Positions 1 through 5,443 of a stretch of DNA of 5,443 bases are shown here, in pieces. Location of the stretch: the NCBI GenBank assembly GCA_937900755.1, contig CALCDN010000153.1, positions 1 through 5,443 of the forward strand. Reading direction: 5' to 3'. Made by a program: the position numbers and the translations under genes. The stretch comes from an uncultured Acetobacter sp. Lineage in GTDB: Bacteria > Pseudomonadota > Alphaproteobacteria > Acetobacterales > Acetobacteraceae. Under the pieces are notes generated by a model. That model made no database searches. It saw only the letters and a program-made list of their open reading frames with translations, and was not told where the DNA came from. Position 1 is the stretch's first letter. Each line of letters begins with the position of its first letter.

Positions 1-1337
1 CCACGCCCGCCGGGGCCATTGCGGCCACACCAGCGCCCCCCCCGGATAAGACGCAGGATACGGACCTTGCCACGCCCATGGCCACAGCGGGGGCGATGCG
101 CGCCACGGCGGACCTGTTGCGCCTTGTTGTGCTGGGCCTGCTTGGCGGGCTGGTGCTGAACCTGATGCCCTGCGTTTTTCCCATACTGGCCATGAAGGCA
201 CTTGCCGTGGCCCGCATGGGCCAGAACGAGCGCAAACACCAAAAGCACAGCGCCGTGGCCTACGCGGTGGGCGTTGTCGCGGGCTTTACATCCCTTGGCG
301 CGCTGGTCATGGGGCTGCGGCTTGGCGGAAGTGCTACGGGCTGGGGGTTCCAGTTCCAGTCCACCGTGTTTGTGGGCATGATGGCGTGGCTGCTGTTTGC
401 CATGGCGCTCAACCTGCTGGATGTTTTTGCGTTTCTGCCCCCCGCCATGGGGGCCTCAAACCCCCAGAGGCACGGGCTTGCGCATGATGTGCTGACCGGC
501 CTGCTGGCCGTGGCCGTGGCCTCGCCCTGTACAGCCCCGTTCATGGGGGTCGCCATAGCTGGCGCGCTGGCTGGCCCACCTGTGAGCGGGCTGGTTATTT
601 TTGCAGCCCTTGGCGTTGGACTGGCCACCCCGTACGTACTGCTGGCCCTGAGCCCCGCACTGGCCAGCCACCTGCCCCGCCCCGGCGCATGGATGGATTA
701 TTTACGCCAGTTTCTGGCTTTTCCCCTGCTTGGCACCTGCGTGTGGCTGCTCTGGGTGGCCACGGTGGAAGGCGGGGCCACCACAGTGGTGCTGCTGTGT
801 TCGGGCATGGTGTTTCTGGCCTTTGCCGCATGGGTTTATGGCATTGCCCAAAAACGCCAGCGGCTTGCGGGCCACAGCCGGAGTTGCACGGCCCTGTATG
901 GCGTGGCCCTGCTGGGGCTGCTGGGGGCCATGGCGCTCTTGCCCGCCCTGCAACAGCACGCAACGCAACAACAACCAGCAGCCCCGAACCTGCCCGAAGG
1001 GACCGAGGCTTTCTCGCCAGAGCGGCTGGACACCCTGCACGCGGCGGGCAAACCCGTATTCGTGGACATGACGGCGGCATGGTGCATTACCTGCCTTGTC
1101 AACGAACGCGTAGCCCTGAACACACAGGCCACCCAGGCCGCCATGGCCCGCTACGGCGTAACCATCCTGCGTGGGGACTGGACCCAGCGTGACCCCACCA
1201 TAACCACATTCCTGCACGCTCATGGCCGTGATGGCGTGCCTTTTTACTTGTTTGTTCCCGCGCGCGGCAATGCGGTGGTGCTGCCCCAGATTTTAACACC
1301 GGGGCTGGTCATCAGCACCATAACCCCCACACCCTGA
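1..1337 (+). CDS. DsbD/ScsB-family thiol:disulfide interchange protein, 5'-truncated by the window edge
   Basis: An inner-membrane protein that takes electrons from cytoplasmic thioredoxin and passes them to periplasmic thiol proteins. The frame is open from the first complete codon (base 3), so the ATG at 78 is probably internal and the N-terminal periplasmic domain lies outside the window. Bases 3-77 encode a Pro/Ala-rich linker. Counting from the ATG at 78, about eight hydrophobic segments span residues 12-292. They carry the two membrane cysteines expected of the family: Cys32 in LNLMPCVFPI and Cys151 in ASPCTAPFMG. After a Gln/Pro-rich linker (about 293-310) comes a thioredoxin-like domain with the redox pair WCITC (Cys336, Cys339) and a cis-proline-type GVPFY (386-390). 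The TAAWCITCLVNERVAL stretch looks more like ScsB/DsbD-like proteins of alphaproteobacteria than E. coli DsbD, so no gene symbol is given. It converges on the SMR gene. Family assignment is firm; the exact physiological partner is not visible. Confidence 0.93.
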   Translation, partial: TPAGAIAATPAPPPDKTQDTDLATPMATAGAMRATADLLRLVVLGLLGGLVLNLMPCVFPILAMKALAVARMGQNERKHQKHSAVAYAVGVVAGFTSLGALVMGLRLGGSATGWGFQFQSTVFVGMMAWLLFAMALNLLDVFAFLPPAMGASNPQRHGLAHDVLTGLLAVAVASPCTAPFMGVAIAGALAGPPVSGLVIFAALGVGLATPYVLLALSPALASHLPRPGAWMDYLRQFLAFPLLGTCVWLLWVATVEGGATTVVLLCSGMVFLAFAAWVYGIAQKRQRLAGHSRSCTALYGVALLGLLGAMALLPALQQHATQQQPAAPNLPEGTEAFSPERLDTLHAAGKPVFVDMTAAWCITCLVNERVALNTQATQAAMARYGVTILRGDWTQRDPTITTFLHAHGRDGVPFYLFVPARGNAVVLPQILTPGLVISTITPTP

Positions 1338-1398
1338 ACCACACCCACGGCCTGCACCTACACCCACGCCAGTGCGCGCAATGCCCGCGCCATAGTCC

Positions 1399-1734
1399 CT
1401 AATGCGTGGCGGAGGAAAACAGGTTAATGACCACCACCCCGGCCAGAATAAGGGCAATGCCCGCAAGGGCGGGGAGGTCGAGCGTCTGTTTTAAAAACAC
1501 CGCCCCGATAATCGAGATCAGCACAATACCCACACCCGACCACAGGGCGTACACAACCCCGGCGGGCATGGTTTTGAGCGGGATGGACAAAAAGTAAAAC
1601 GCGCACCCATAGGCCAGCAGGCTGATGGCCGCAGGCACCCACCGCGCAAACCCCTGCGAGGCCGCAAGGCAGGCCGTGCCAATAACCTCCGCCCCGATGG
1701 CGATCCCCAGCAGCAGCAACGGCTTATGGCTCAT
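1399..1734 (-). CDS. EmrE-like small multidrug resistance (SMR) efflux transporter
   Basis: A 111-residue, four-helix membrane protein, the usual SMR length. Such proteins work as antiparallel dimers in the inner membrane and exchange protons for cationic drugs, quaternary ammonium compounds or related cations. The proton/substrate glutamate is Glu16 in GAEVIGT, matching EmrE Glu14 with an offset of two. Tyr62 and Trp65 in YALWSGVGIVLIS match EmrE Tyr60 and Trp63. The C-terminal LDLPALAGIALILAGVVVINL is the fourth helix. These residues favour the Qac/EmrE subgroup over the guanidinium exporters (Gdx/SugE), but the substrate cannot be read from sequence. The start is supported by the EmrE alignment, although the Shine-Dalgarno signal is poor: only GGGGC two or fewer bases before the ATG. 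The gene lies 48 bases after serS on the same strand and may be co-transcribed with it. No SMR partner gene is adjacent, so a homodimer is likely. Confidence 0.93.
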   Translation of the reverse strand: MSHKPLLLLGIAIGAEVIGTACLAASQGFARWVPAAISLLAYGCAFYFLSIPLKTMPAGVVYALWSGVGIVLISIIGAVFLKQTLDLPALAGIALILAGVVVINLFSSATH

Positions 1735-1735
1735 A

Positions 1736-1762
1736 GCCCCACACCGTAACCGTGGTCGGGGC
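1736..1762 (-). promoter_or_regulatory. Possible stem-loop covering the SMR gene start
   Basis: In the minus-strand RNA, GCCCC (bases 1762-1758) can pair with GGGGC (1740-1736). An inner CAC/GTG pairing and a short loop lie between them. The 3' arm ends one base before the SMR ATG at 1734, so the hairpin would hide the only G-rich stretch available for ribosome binding. It has no following U-tract, so it is not a standard terminator. The pairing is seen in the sequence; a regulatory role is inference. Confidence 0.3.
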
Positions 1763-1782
1763 CAAAATCCAGGCGTGCGCGG

Positions 1783-3051
1783 TTACGCAACACGCGCAAG
1801 ACCGCCCATATAGGGGCGCAGCACTTCTGGCACGGTTATCGCGCCATCCTCGTTCTGGTAGTTTTCCATCACCGCAATCAGGGTCCGCCCCACGGCAAGC
1901 CCGGACCCGTTGAGTGTATGCACAAAAGCGGGAGCACCCCCTGCCTGCGCGCGGTAGCGGGCGTTCATGCGGCGGGCCTGAAAGTCACGCGTGTTGGAAC
2001 ATGACGAAATTTCGCGCCATGCATCCTGCCCCGGCAGCCATGCCTCCAGGTCGAACGTCTTGGCAGCACCAAAACCCGTATCCCCAGCACACAGCAGCAT
2101 GCGACGGTAGGGAATGTTCAGTTTTTCCAGCACGGTTTCGGCGCAGCGGGTCATGCGCTCGTGCTCGGCGTCACTTTCCTCGGGGGTGGTCACGCTGACC
2201 ATTTCCACTTTTTCAAACTGGTGCTGGCGCAGCATGCCGCGCACATCCCGCCCCGATGCCCCCGCCTCGCTGCGGAAGCACTGGCTGAGCGCGGTCATGC
2301 GCAGGGGCAGGGTCGCACCCTCCACAATATCCCCCGCGACAGAGGCCGTCAGTGGCACTTCGGCCGTGGGCACCAGCCAGCGCCCATCCTCGGTTCTAAA
2401 GGACTGGTCGGCAAACTTGGGCAGTTTGTCGGTGCCGTACATGGCGTCATCATTGACCAGTACGGGCACCTGTGTTTCCACGTAGCCATGGTCGGCGCCA
2501 TGCAGGTCAAGCATGAACTGGCCCAGGGCACGCTCCAGCCGCGCCAGTGGCCCACGCAGCACGACAAAGCGCGAACCGGACAGCTTGGCCGCCGTGGCAA
2601 AATCCATCTGCCCCAGCGCTTCACCCAGTTCAAAATGCTGCCTGGGGGCAAAGGCAAAAACGGGTTTGTCGCCCCATGTGCGCACCACCACATTAGCACT
2701 TTCGTCCGGGCCATCGGGCACGGTCGGGTCCAGCCTGTTGGGCAGGGTGGCCAGCAGGGCCGTGGCCTGGTTGCCCAGCGCGTCCACCGTGCTCTTGAGC
2801 CCTTCCATGTCCATGCGCAGGCAAGCACCTTCGGCTTCCAGTGCGGCTGTATCCCCGCCTGAGCGCTTGAGGGTCCCTATCTCGCGCGCAAGGGTTTTGC
2901 TGCGAGTCTGCTTGTCCTGCAAAATGGTCTGGGCCTGCCGTTTTTCCTCATCCCATGCGAGCAGTTGCGCGGATACGGGGGCCAGGCCCCTGCGGGCCAG
3001 ATCGGCATCAAACGCGGTGGGGTCGGCTCTGAGGGCGCGAATGTCATGCAT
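1783..3051 (-). CDS. serS: Seryl-tRNA synthetase (class II)
   Basis: Cytoplasmic enzyme that activates serine with ATP and charges tRNA-Ser (and tRNA-Sec where present). At 422 residues it has normal bacterial length. Residues 1-110 form the N-terminal tRNA-binding arm, rich in charged heptad-like sequence (about 35-100) typical of the antiparallel coiled coil. The catalytic core follows: SRFVVLRGPLARLERAL (160-176) leads into motif 1, TAE (229-231) belongs to the serine-binding TxE loop, motif 2 includes CFRSEAG (258-264) with Arg260 and Glu262, then QFEKVE (278-283), and motif 3 is LNGSGLAVGRTLIAVMENYQ (380-399) with Arg389. The ATG at 3051 is three bases after the tatC stop and has a strong AGGAGG upstream. 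No catalytic residue appears to be missing. Its place after tatC is a common alphaproteobacterial arrangement; here an SMR gene follows it. Confidence 0.98.
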   Translation of the reverse strand: MHDIRALRADPTAFDADLARRGLAPVSAQLLAWDEEKRQAQTILQDKQTRSKTLAREIGTLKRSGGDTAALEAEGACLRMDMEGLKSTVDALGNQATALLATLPNRLDPTVPDGPDESANVVVRTWGDKPVFAFAPRQHFELGEALGQMDFATAAKLSGSRFVVLRGPLARLERALGQFMLDLHGADHGYVETQVPVLVNDDAMYGTDKLPKFADQSFRTEDGRWLVPTAEVPLTASVAGDIVEGATLPLRMTALSQCFRSEAGASGRDVRGMLRQHQFEKVEMVSVTTPEESDAEHERMTRCAETVLEKLNIPYRRMLLCAGDTGFGAAKTFDLEAWLPGQDAWREISSCSNTRDFQARRMNARYRAQAGGAPAFVHTLNGSGLAVGRTLIAVMENYQNEDGAITVPEVLRPYMGGLARVA

Positions 3052-3054
3052 GGA

Positions 3055-3891
3055 TCAGGGAACCTCCTGCTCGGGGTTGGTCGTGGGGTCGGCTGCATCC
3101 GCCACCGGCCTTTTGGGCTCGATCACGCGGGCGCACAGGATGGAAATTTCGTAAAGCAGCACAAGGGGCACGGCCAGACCGAACTGGGTAATGGGATCGG
3201 GCGGCATGAAAATGGCCCCCAGCACAAACGCGCCCACAATGGCGTAGCGGCGGAACTTGCGCAGCATGGCGGAGGTGACAATGCCCACGCGCGCCAGCAG
3301 GCTGAGCACGACCGGCAGCTCAAAGGCTATGCCAAAGGCCATGATCATCTTCATGACCAGGGACAGATATTCCGAGACCTTGGCCTGAAGTTCGATCTGC
3401 ACCTGATCGCCCCCGGCACCTGGCGTCTGGAACGAGACAAAAAACCGCCAGGCCACGGGAAAAATAAAGTAATAGGCCAACGCCGCCCCAGCCACGAACA
3501 GCACCGGTGTTGCAATTAGGAAAGGTGCGAAAGCCCGTTTTTCCGACCGGTAGAGCCCCGGTGCGATAAACATCCACGCCTGTATGGCAACAATGGGAAA
3601 GGACAGGAAAGCCGCCCCGAACAGGGCCACACGGATATAGGTGAAAAACGCCTCGTACAAGGCTGTGTAAATCAGGTGTGGCTGCTCGCCGCGCTGGCGC
3701 ATGATCTCGCCCAGGGGGCGGGCCAGAAACAGGTAGATGTCACCCGCATAATGGTAGCACAGGGCAAAGCACACAATAAACGCAGCCCCTGACCACAGCA
3801 GGCGGCGGCGCAGTTCCAGCAGATGCTCCAAAAGCGGCATGGGCTGGTCGTGGATCGGGTCTTGCGCCTGATAGGGTTCGTTCTCGCTCAT
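3055..3891 (-). CDS. tatC: Sec-independent (twin-arginine) translocase subunit TatC
   Basis: The six-helix inner-membrane subunit that binds twin-arginine signal peptides and, with TatB, forms the receptor for export of folded proteins. Its 278 residues are slightly longer than E. coli TatC, with extra residues at both cytoplasmic ends. The signal-binding cytoplasmic motif is PLLEHLLELRRRLL (19-32), with Glu26 equivalent to E. coli Glu15. The first cytoplasmic loop has FIAPGLYRSEKR (108-119), with Glu117 equivalent to E. coli Glu103. MAFGIAFELPV (184-194) and FMPPDPITQ (228-236) are further family signatures. Hydrophobic stretches fit six membrane spans. The start overlaps the tatB stop by four bases (ATGA), and only a weak AGCAGG precedes it, so translation is probably coupled to tatB. 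All expected key residues are present. Confidence 0.98.
   Translation of the reverse strand: MSENEPYQAQDPIHDQPMPLLEHLLELRRRLLWSGAAFIVCFALCYHYAGDIYLFLARPLGEIMRQRGEQPHLIYTALYEAFFTYIRVALFGAAFLSFPIVAIQAWMFIAPGLYRSEKRAFAPFLIATPVLFVAGAALAYYFIFPVAWRFFVSFQTPGAGGDQVQIELQAKVSEYLSLVMKMIMAFGIAFELPVVLSLLARVGIVTSAMLRKFRRYAIVGAFVLGAIFMPPDPITQFGLAVPLVLLYEISILCARVIEPKRPVADAADPTTNPEQEVP
3061..3068 (-). promoter_or_regulatory. Strong ribosome binding site for serS
   Basis: The minus strand reads AGGAGGTT, a near-perfect anti-16S match, inside the last codons of tatC and 9 bases before the serS ATG at 3051. It is the clearest Shine-Dalgarno sequence in the gene string and fixes the serS start. It also suggests that serS is translated efficiently on its own rather than only by coupling to tatC. 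Confidence 0.8.
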
Positions 3892-4637
3892 GCCTGCTGG
3901 TCCGCCGCCGTGCTGCCTGGTCCATTATCTGCCGTCGTGGCCTGCCCTGTCCTGTCCGTTACCGCCGTCCCATACGGGGCGTCCTCCGGTCCTGCGGGAA
4001 CAGGTCCTGCGGGAGCAGGCCGCGCGCCAGCCCCCGCGCCCGGAACCAAAATAGCGCCAGGCGCCACACTCCGCCCCGCATGCACAAGGCGCACTGGCGG
4101 CAAAATGGCGGGGGGGTGCAGCCGGTCCTGCTCACGCAGAATACGACGCACGCTCAGCGGGGGCAGTTCGGGGGGAGCGCTCTCCACCTCCCGCTCGGGC
4201 ACGCTCTCCGGCCATGCCGGGGCCGAGCCATAGGGTCCATCCCCCATATCCCCCCCAACAGGAACGGGAGGGGCAGGGACAGTGGCCGGGGCGGCGCGGG
4301 GCATGCCGTCCAGCGCCCTGGGGCCAGAAGGGACGGAACGCTCGCCCAGGGGAGGCGGGGTTACGGCCCGGTTCAGGCTGCCATCCCCGTCCAGCGCCTT
4401 CATGATCCGGCCGCGCACGTTCAGGTTTTTCAGGTCGCGCACATGGTCGCGCACTTCCGACAGGTCGGCCTCGCGGACCACCTCATCCAGGTGGGACTGG
4501 AACTCGCTGGCCAGTGCACGGGCCTTTTTTATACCTTTTGCAAGCCCGCGAATGGCCACCGGCAGGTCCTTGGGGCCGATAACAACAAGGGCCACCGCGC
4601 CGATCAGGGCGAATTCCGACCATGCAAAATCAAACAT
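3888..4637 (-). CDS. tatB: Sec-independent (twin-arginine) translocase subunit TatB
   Basis: Single-span inner-membrane protein that partners TatC in the signal-peptide receptor. The N-terminus is diagnostic of TatB rather than TatA: MFDFAWSEFALIG with Glu8 in the membrane helix, followed by the hinge VIGPKDLPVAIR (19-30) and an amphipathic, charged helix (about 30-72). Only the first 90 or so residues are conserved. The remaining roughly 160 residues are Pro/Ala/Gly-rich and probably disordered, making the protein, at 249 residues, longer than E. coli TatB (about 170). A basic segment at 161-189 stands out in this tail, and a short tandem repeat encodes PAPAG/PVPAG near 207-216. The start at 4637 follows a GGGG ribosome-binding stretch by six bases. 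It lies 74 bases after scpB and overlaps tatC by four bases. No tatA is next to it. Confidence 0.95.
   Translation of the reverse strand: MFDFAWSEFALIGAVALVVIGPKDLPVAIRGLAKGIKKARALASEFQSHLDEVVREADLSEVRDHVRDLKNLNVRGRIMKALDGDGSLNRAVTPPPLGERSVPSGPRALDGMPRAAPATVPAPPVPVGGDMGDGPYGSAPAWPESVPEREVESAPPELPPLSVRRILREQDRLHPPAILPPVRLVHAGRSVAPGAILVPGAGAGARPAPAGPVPAGPEDAPYGTAVTDRTGQATTADNGPGSTAADQQA
3988..4017. repeat. Two-copy 15-base tandem repeat inside tatB
   Basis: The plus strand carries GGTCCTGCGGGAACA followed directly by GGTCCTGCGGGAGCA, which differ at one base. The 15-base unit keeps the tatB frame and encodes five-residue units (PAPAG and PVPAG) in the disordered tail. It is a likely site of length variation between strains by slippage, without effect on the conserved TatB core. 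Confidence 0.75.
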
Positions 4638-4711
4638 AAACAGCCCCGTTCACGCCCGCTCCGTGCGCCTTACACCATAGCCCTGCAACACAGGCGGCGC
4701 GTGCATCTCTA

Positions 4712-5398
4712 TCACGGACCATCGGGGGCGGGAACCGCAACCTGTGCAACCAGCCCATCCACCGAGTGAGTGGGCGCCTGTGCAAAAGCTATGGACGACT
4801 GGGCCGCCCCCAGTTCGTCCGGGTTTTGGGGCACGTCCACCATAAGTTCCTCCCTGCGTGGCATGTCTGAGAGGGCACGCAGGCCAAAATGGCGCAGAAA
4901 GTCAGGCGTTGTTCCCCACAAAACCGGCCTGCCCGGCACCTCCTTGCGGCCACGCGGGGCAATGAGTTCCGCCTCGATCAGGGTGTCGAGCACATTCTGC
5001 CCAAGGCTTACACCACGGATTTCCTCTATTTCCACACGGGTGCAGGGCTGGTGGTAGGCAATAATGGCCAGCGTTTCCATAACCGCGCGGGGCAGCCGCC
5101 TTGGCCGCTCCAGCACGCGGGTCAGCAATGGGGCCAGGTCGGGTGCGGTGCGGAACTGCCAGCCCCCCGCCACCTCGACGGGGCATACACCCCGGCCCTC
5201 GTACCTGCGCACAAGGGCTGCCAGAACTGCTGCAACAAATGTTCCCAGGTCCTCCTCCCCCGTGGGCATGATCTGCCGGTCTTCCAGCAGGTCTGCCAGG
5301 CGGCGCGCGCTCACCGGTTCGGTGGAGGCGAAAACAAGGGCCTCGGCCAGCCTGACGGCCTCATCCGGGACGGGTATGGGTGCTGGGGTGGCGGTCAT
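4712..5398 (-). CDS. scpB: Segregation and condensation protein B (ScpB)
   Basis: A kleisin-associated protein of the SMC-ScpA-ScpB condensin, which organises and helps segregate the chromosome; ScpB dimers bind the central region of ScpA. The protein has 228 residues, normal for the family. Two winged-helix domains are visible: residues about 13-97, with the opening EALVFASTEPVSARRLADLL (19-38), and about 103-173, with the diagnostic ETLAIIAYHQP (108-118) and VEIEEIRGV (122-130), closing with GRPVLWGTTPDFLRHFGL (156-173). The C-terminal 55 residues are not conserved in type and are probably flexible. The frame is open upstream, but the ATG at 5398 is chosen because it forms a four-base ATGA overlap with the preceding reading frame and has AGAGG eight bases upstream. 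The gene is followed by tatB after 74 bases, an order shared with other alphaproteobacteria. Confidence 0.96.
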   Translation of the reverse strand: MTATPAPIPVPDEAVRLAEALVFASTEPVSARRLADLLEDRQIMPTGEEDLGTFVAAVLAALVRRYEGRGVCPVEVAGGWQFRTAPDLAPLLTRVLERPRRLPRAVMETLAIIAYHQPCTRVEIEEIRGVSLGQNVLDTLIEAELIAPRGRKEVPGRPVLWGTTPDFLRHFGLRALSDMPRREELMVDVPQNPDELGAAQSSIAFAQAPTHSVDGLVAQVAVPAPDGP

Positions 5399-5443
5399 GC
5401 GTCCTGCCTCTGTTCTCCGGGATGCGGGGGTGCCACGCCTTGC
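5395..5443 (-). CDS. scpA: C-terminal end of the gene upstream of scpB, probably scpA (partial)
   Basis: A minus-strand frame enters from the right edge and encodes 15 residues ending QRQDA, then stops with TGA at 5397-5395. The stop overlaps the scpB ATG in the ATGA pattern typical of coupled genes. ScpA, the kleisin subunit of the SMC complex, is almost always the gene directly before scpB, so the identity is inferred from position alone. The visible residues are a polar, proline-containing tail with no diagnostic motif. The other two minus-strand frames of this short stretch are also free of stops, so the frame itself rests on the overlap argument. Confidence 0.55.
   Translation of the reverse strand, partial: QGVAPPHPGEQRQDA

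Noticed and set aside
78..80. ATG at 78 as the true start of the DsbD-like protein
   Set aside because: The frame is open to the window edge with a Pro/Ala-rich linker composition, no Shine-Dalgarno sequence precedes the ATG, and family members normally have an N-terminal periplasmic domain before the membrane core.
689..1192. Long open frames on both strands inside the DsbD-like gene, for example 689-1192 on + and 702-1223 on -
   Set aside because: They overlap a gene with clear family motifs, show no recognisable domains, and are rich in residues expected from out-of-frame reading of GC-rich DNA.
1374..1390. GCGCG...CGCGC inverted repeat between the convergent DsbD-like and SMR genes, a possible shared terminator
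   Set aside because: The stem is only five base pairs with a seven-base loop and no T-tract on either strand. In DNA this GC-rich such pairings are expected by chance.
2161..2862. Plus-strand open frame of 233 codons opposite serS, and another at 2513-3154
   Set aside because: SerRS on the minus strand is unmistakable and full length. The antisense frames are typical shadows of high third-position G+C and show no domain.
4638..4711. A promoter for tatB in the scpB-tatB gap
   Set aside because: TTGCAG and TATGGT are present on the minus strand but only three bases apart, so they do not form a -35/-10 pair. No other convincing pair was seen.
4080..4769. Plus-strand open frame of 229 codons opposite tatB, running into the scpB end
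   Set aside because: Its translation is low complexity, rich in Arg, Gly, His and Gln, and has no membrane helix or motif, whereas the opposite strand encodes conserved TatB.

Overview
This window looks like ordinary chromosomal housekeeping DNA from an alphaproteobacterium. The most likely family is Acetobacteraceae (a Komagataeibacter, Gluconacetobacter or Acetobacter relative). That placement is inferred from the high G+C content, the strong G/C preference at third codon positions and the scpA-scpB-tat-serS gene order. The genus cannot be fixed from the sequence alone.

Layout. From the left edge to 1337, on the + strand, is the 3' part of a DsbD/ScsB-type thiol:disulfide interchange gene. 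It holds the membrane core and the C-terminal thioredoxin-like domain; the N-terminal part lies outside the window. Everything from 1399 to the right edge is on the - strand and reads leftward as one compact gene string: end of a probable scpA (5443-5395), scpB (5398-4712), tatB (4637-3888), tatC (3891-3055), serS (3051-1783) and an EmrE-like small multidrug resistance gene (1734-1399). The two blocks converge, with a 61-base spacer between them (1338-1398) that shows no convincing terminator. No stretch over 300 bases lacks a gene.

How the genes fit together. The - strand genes are tightly packed: scpA/scpB and tatB/tatC overlap by four bases in the ATGA arrangement, tatC/serS are 3 bases apart, and the other gaps are 74 and 48 bases. 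This suggests a shared transcript with translational coupling. Products cover chromosome condensation (ScpA/ScpB with SMC), twin-arginine export of folded proteins (TatB/TatC), serine tRNA charging (SerRS) and cation/drug efflux (SMR). The DsbD-like protein belongs to a separate function: passing reducing power from cytoplasmic thioredoxin to the periplasm.

Points of interest. There is no tatA in the 74-base gap between scpB and tatB, where related alphaproteobacteria commonly carry it. TatB has a long proline/alanine-rich tail containing a distinct basic segment and a short tandem repeat. The start of the SMR gene lies at the foot of a possible hairpin. I saw no mobile element, CRISPR array, RNA gene or clearly novel system.
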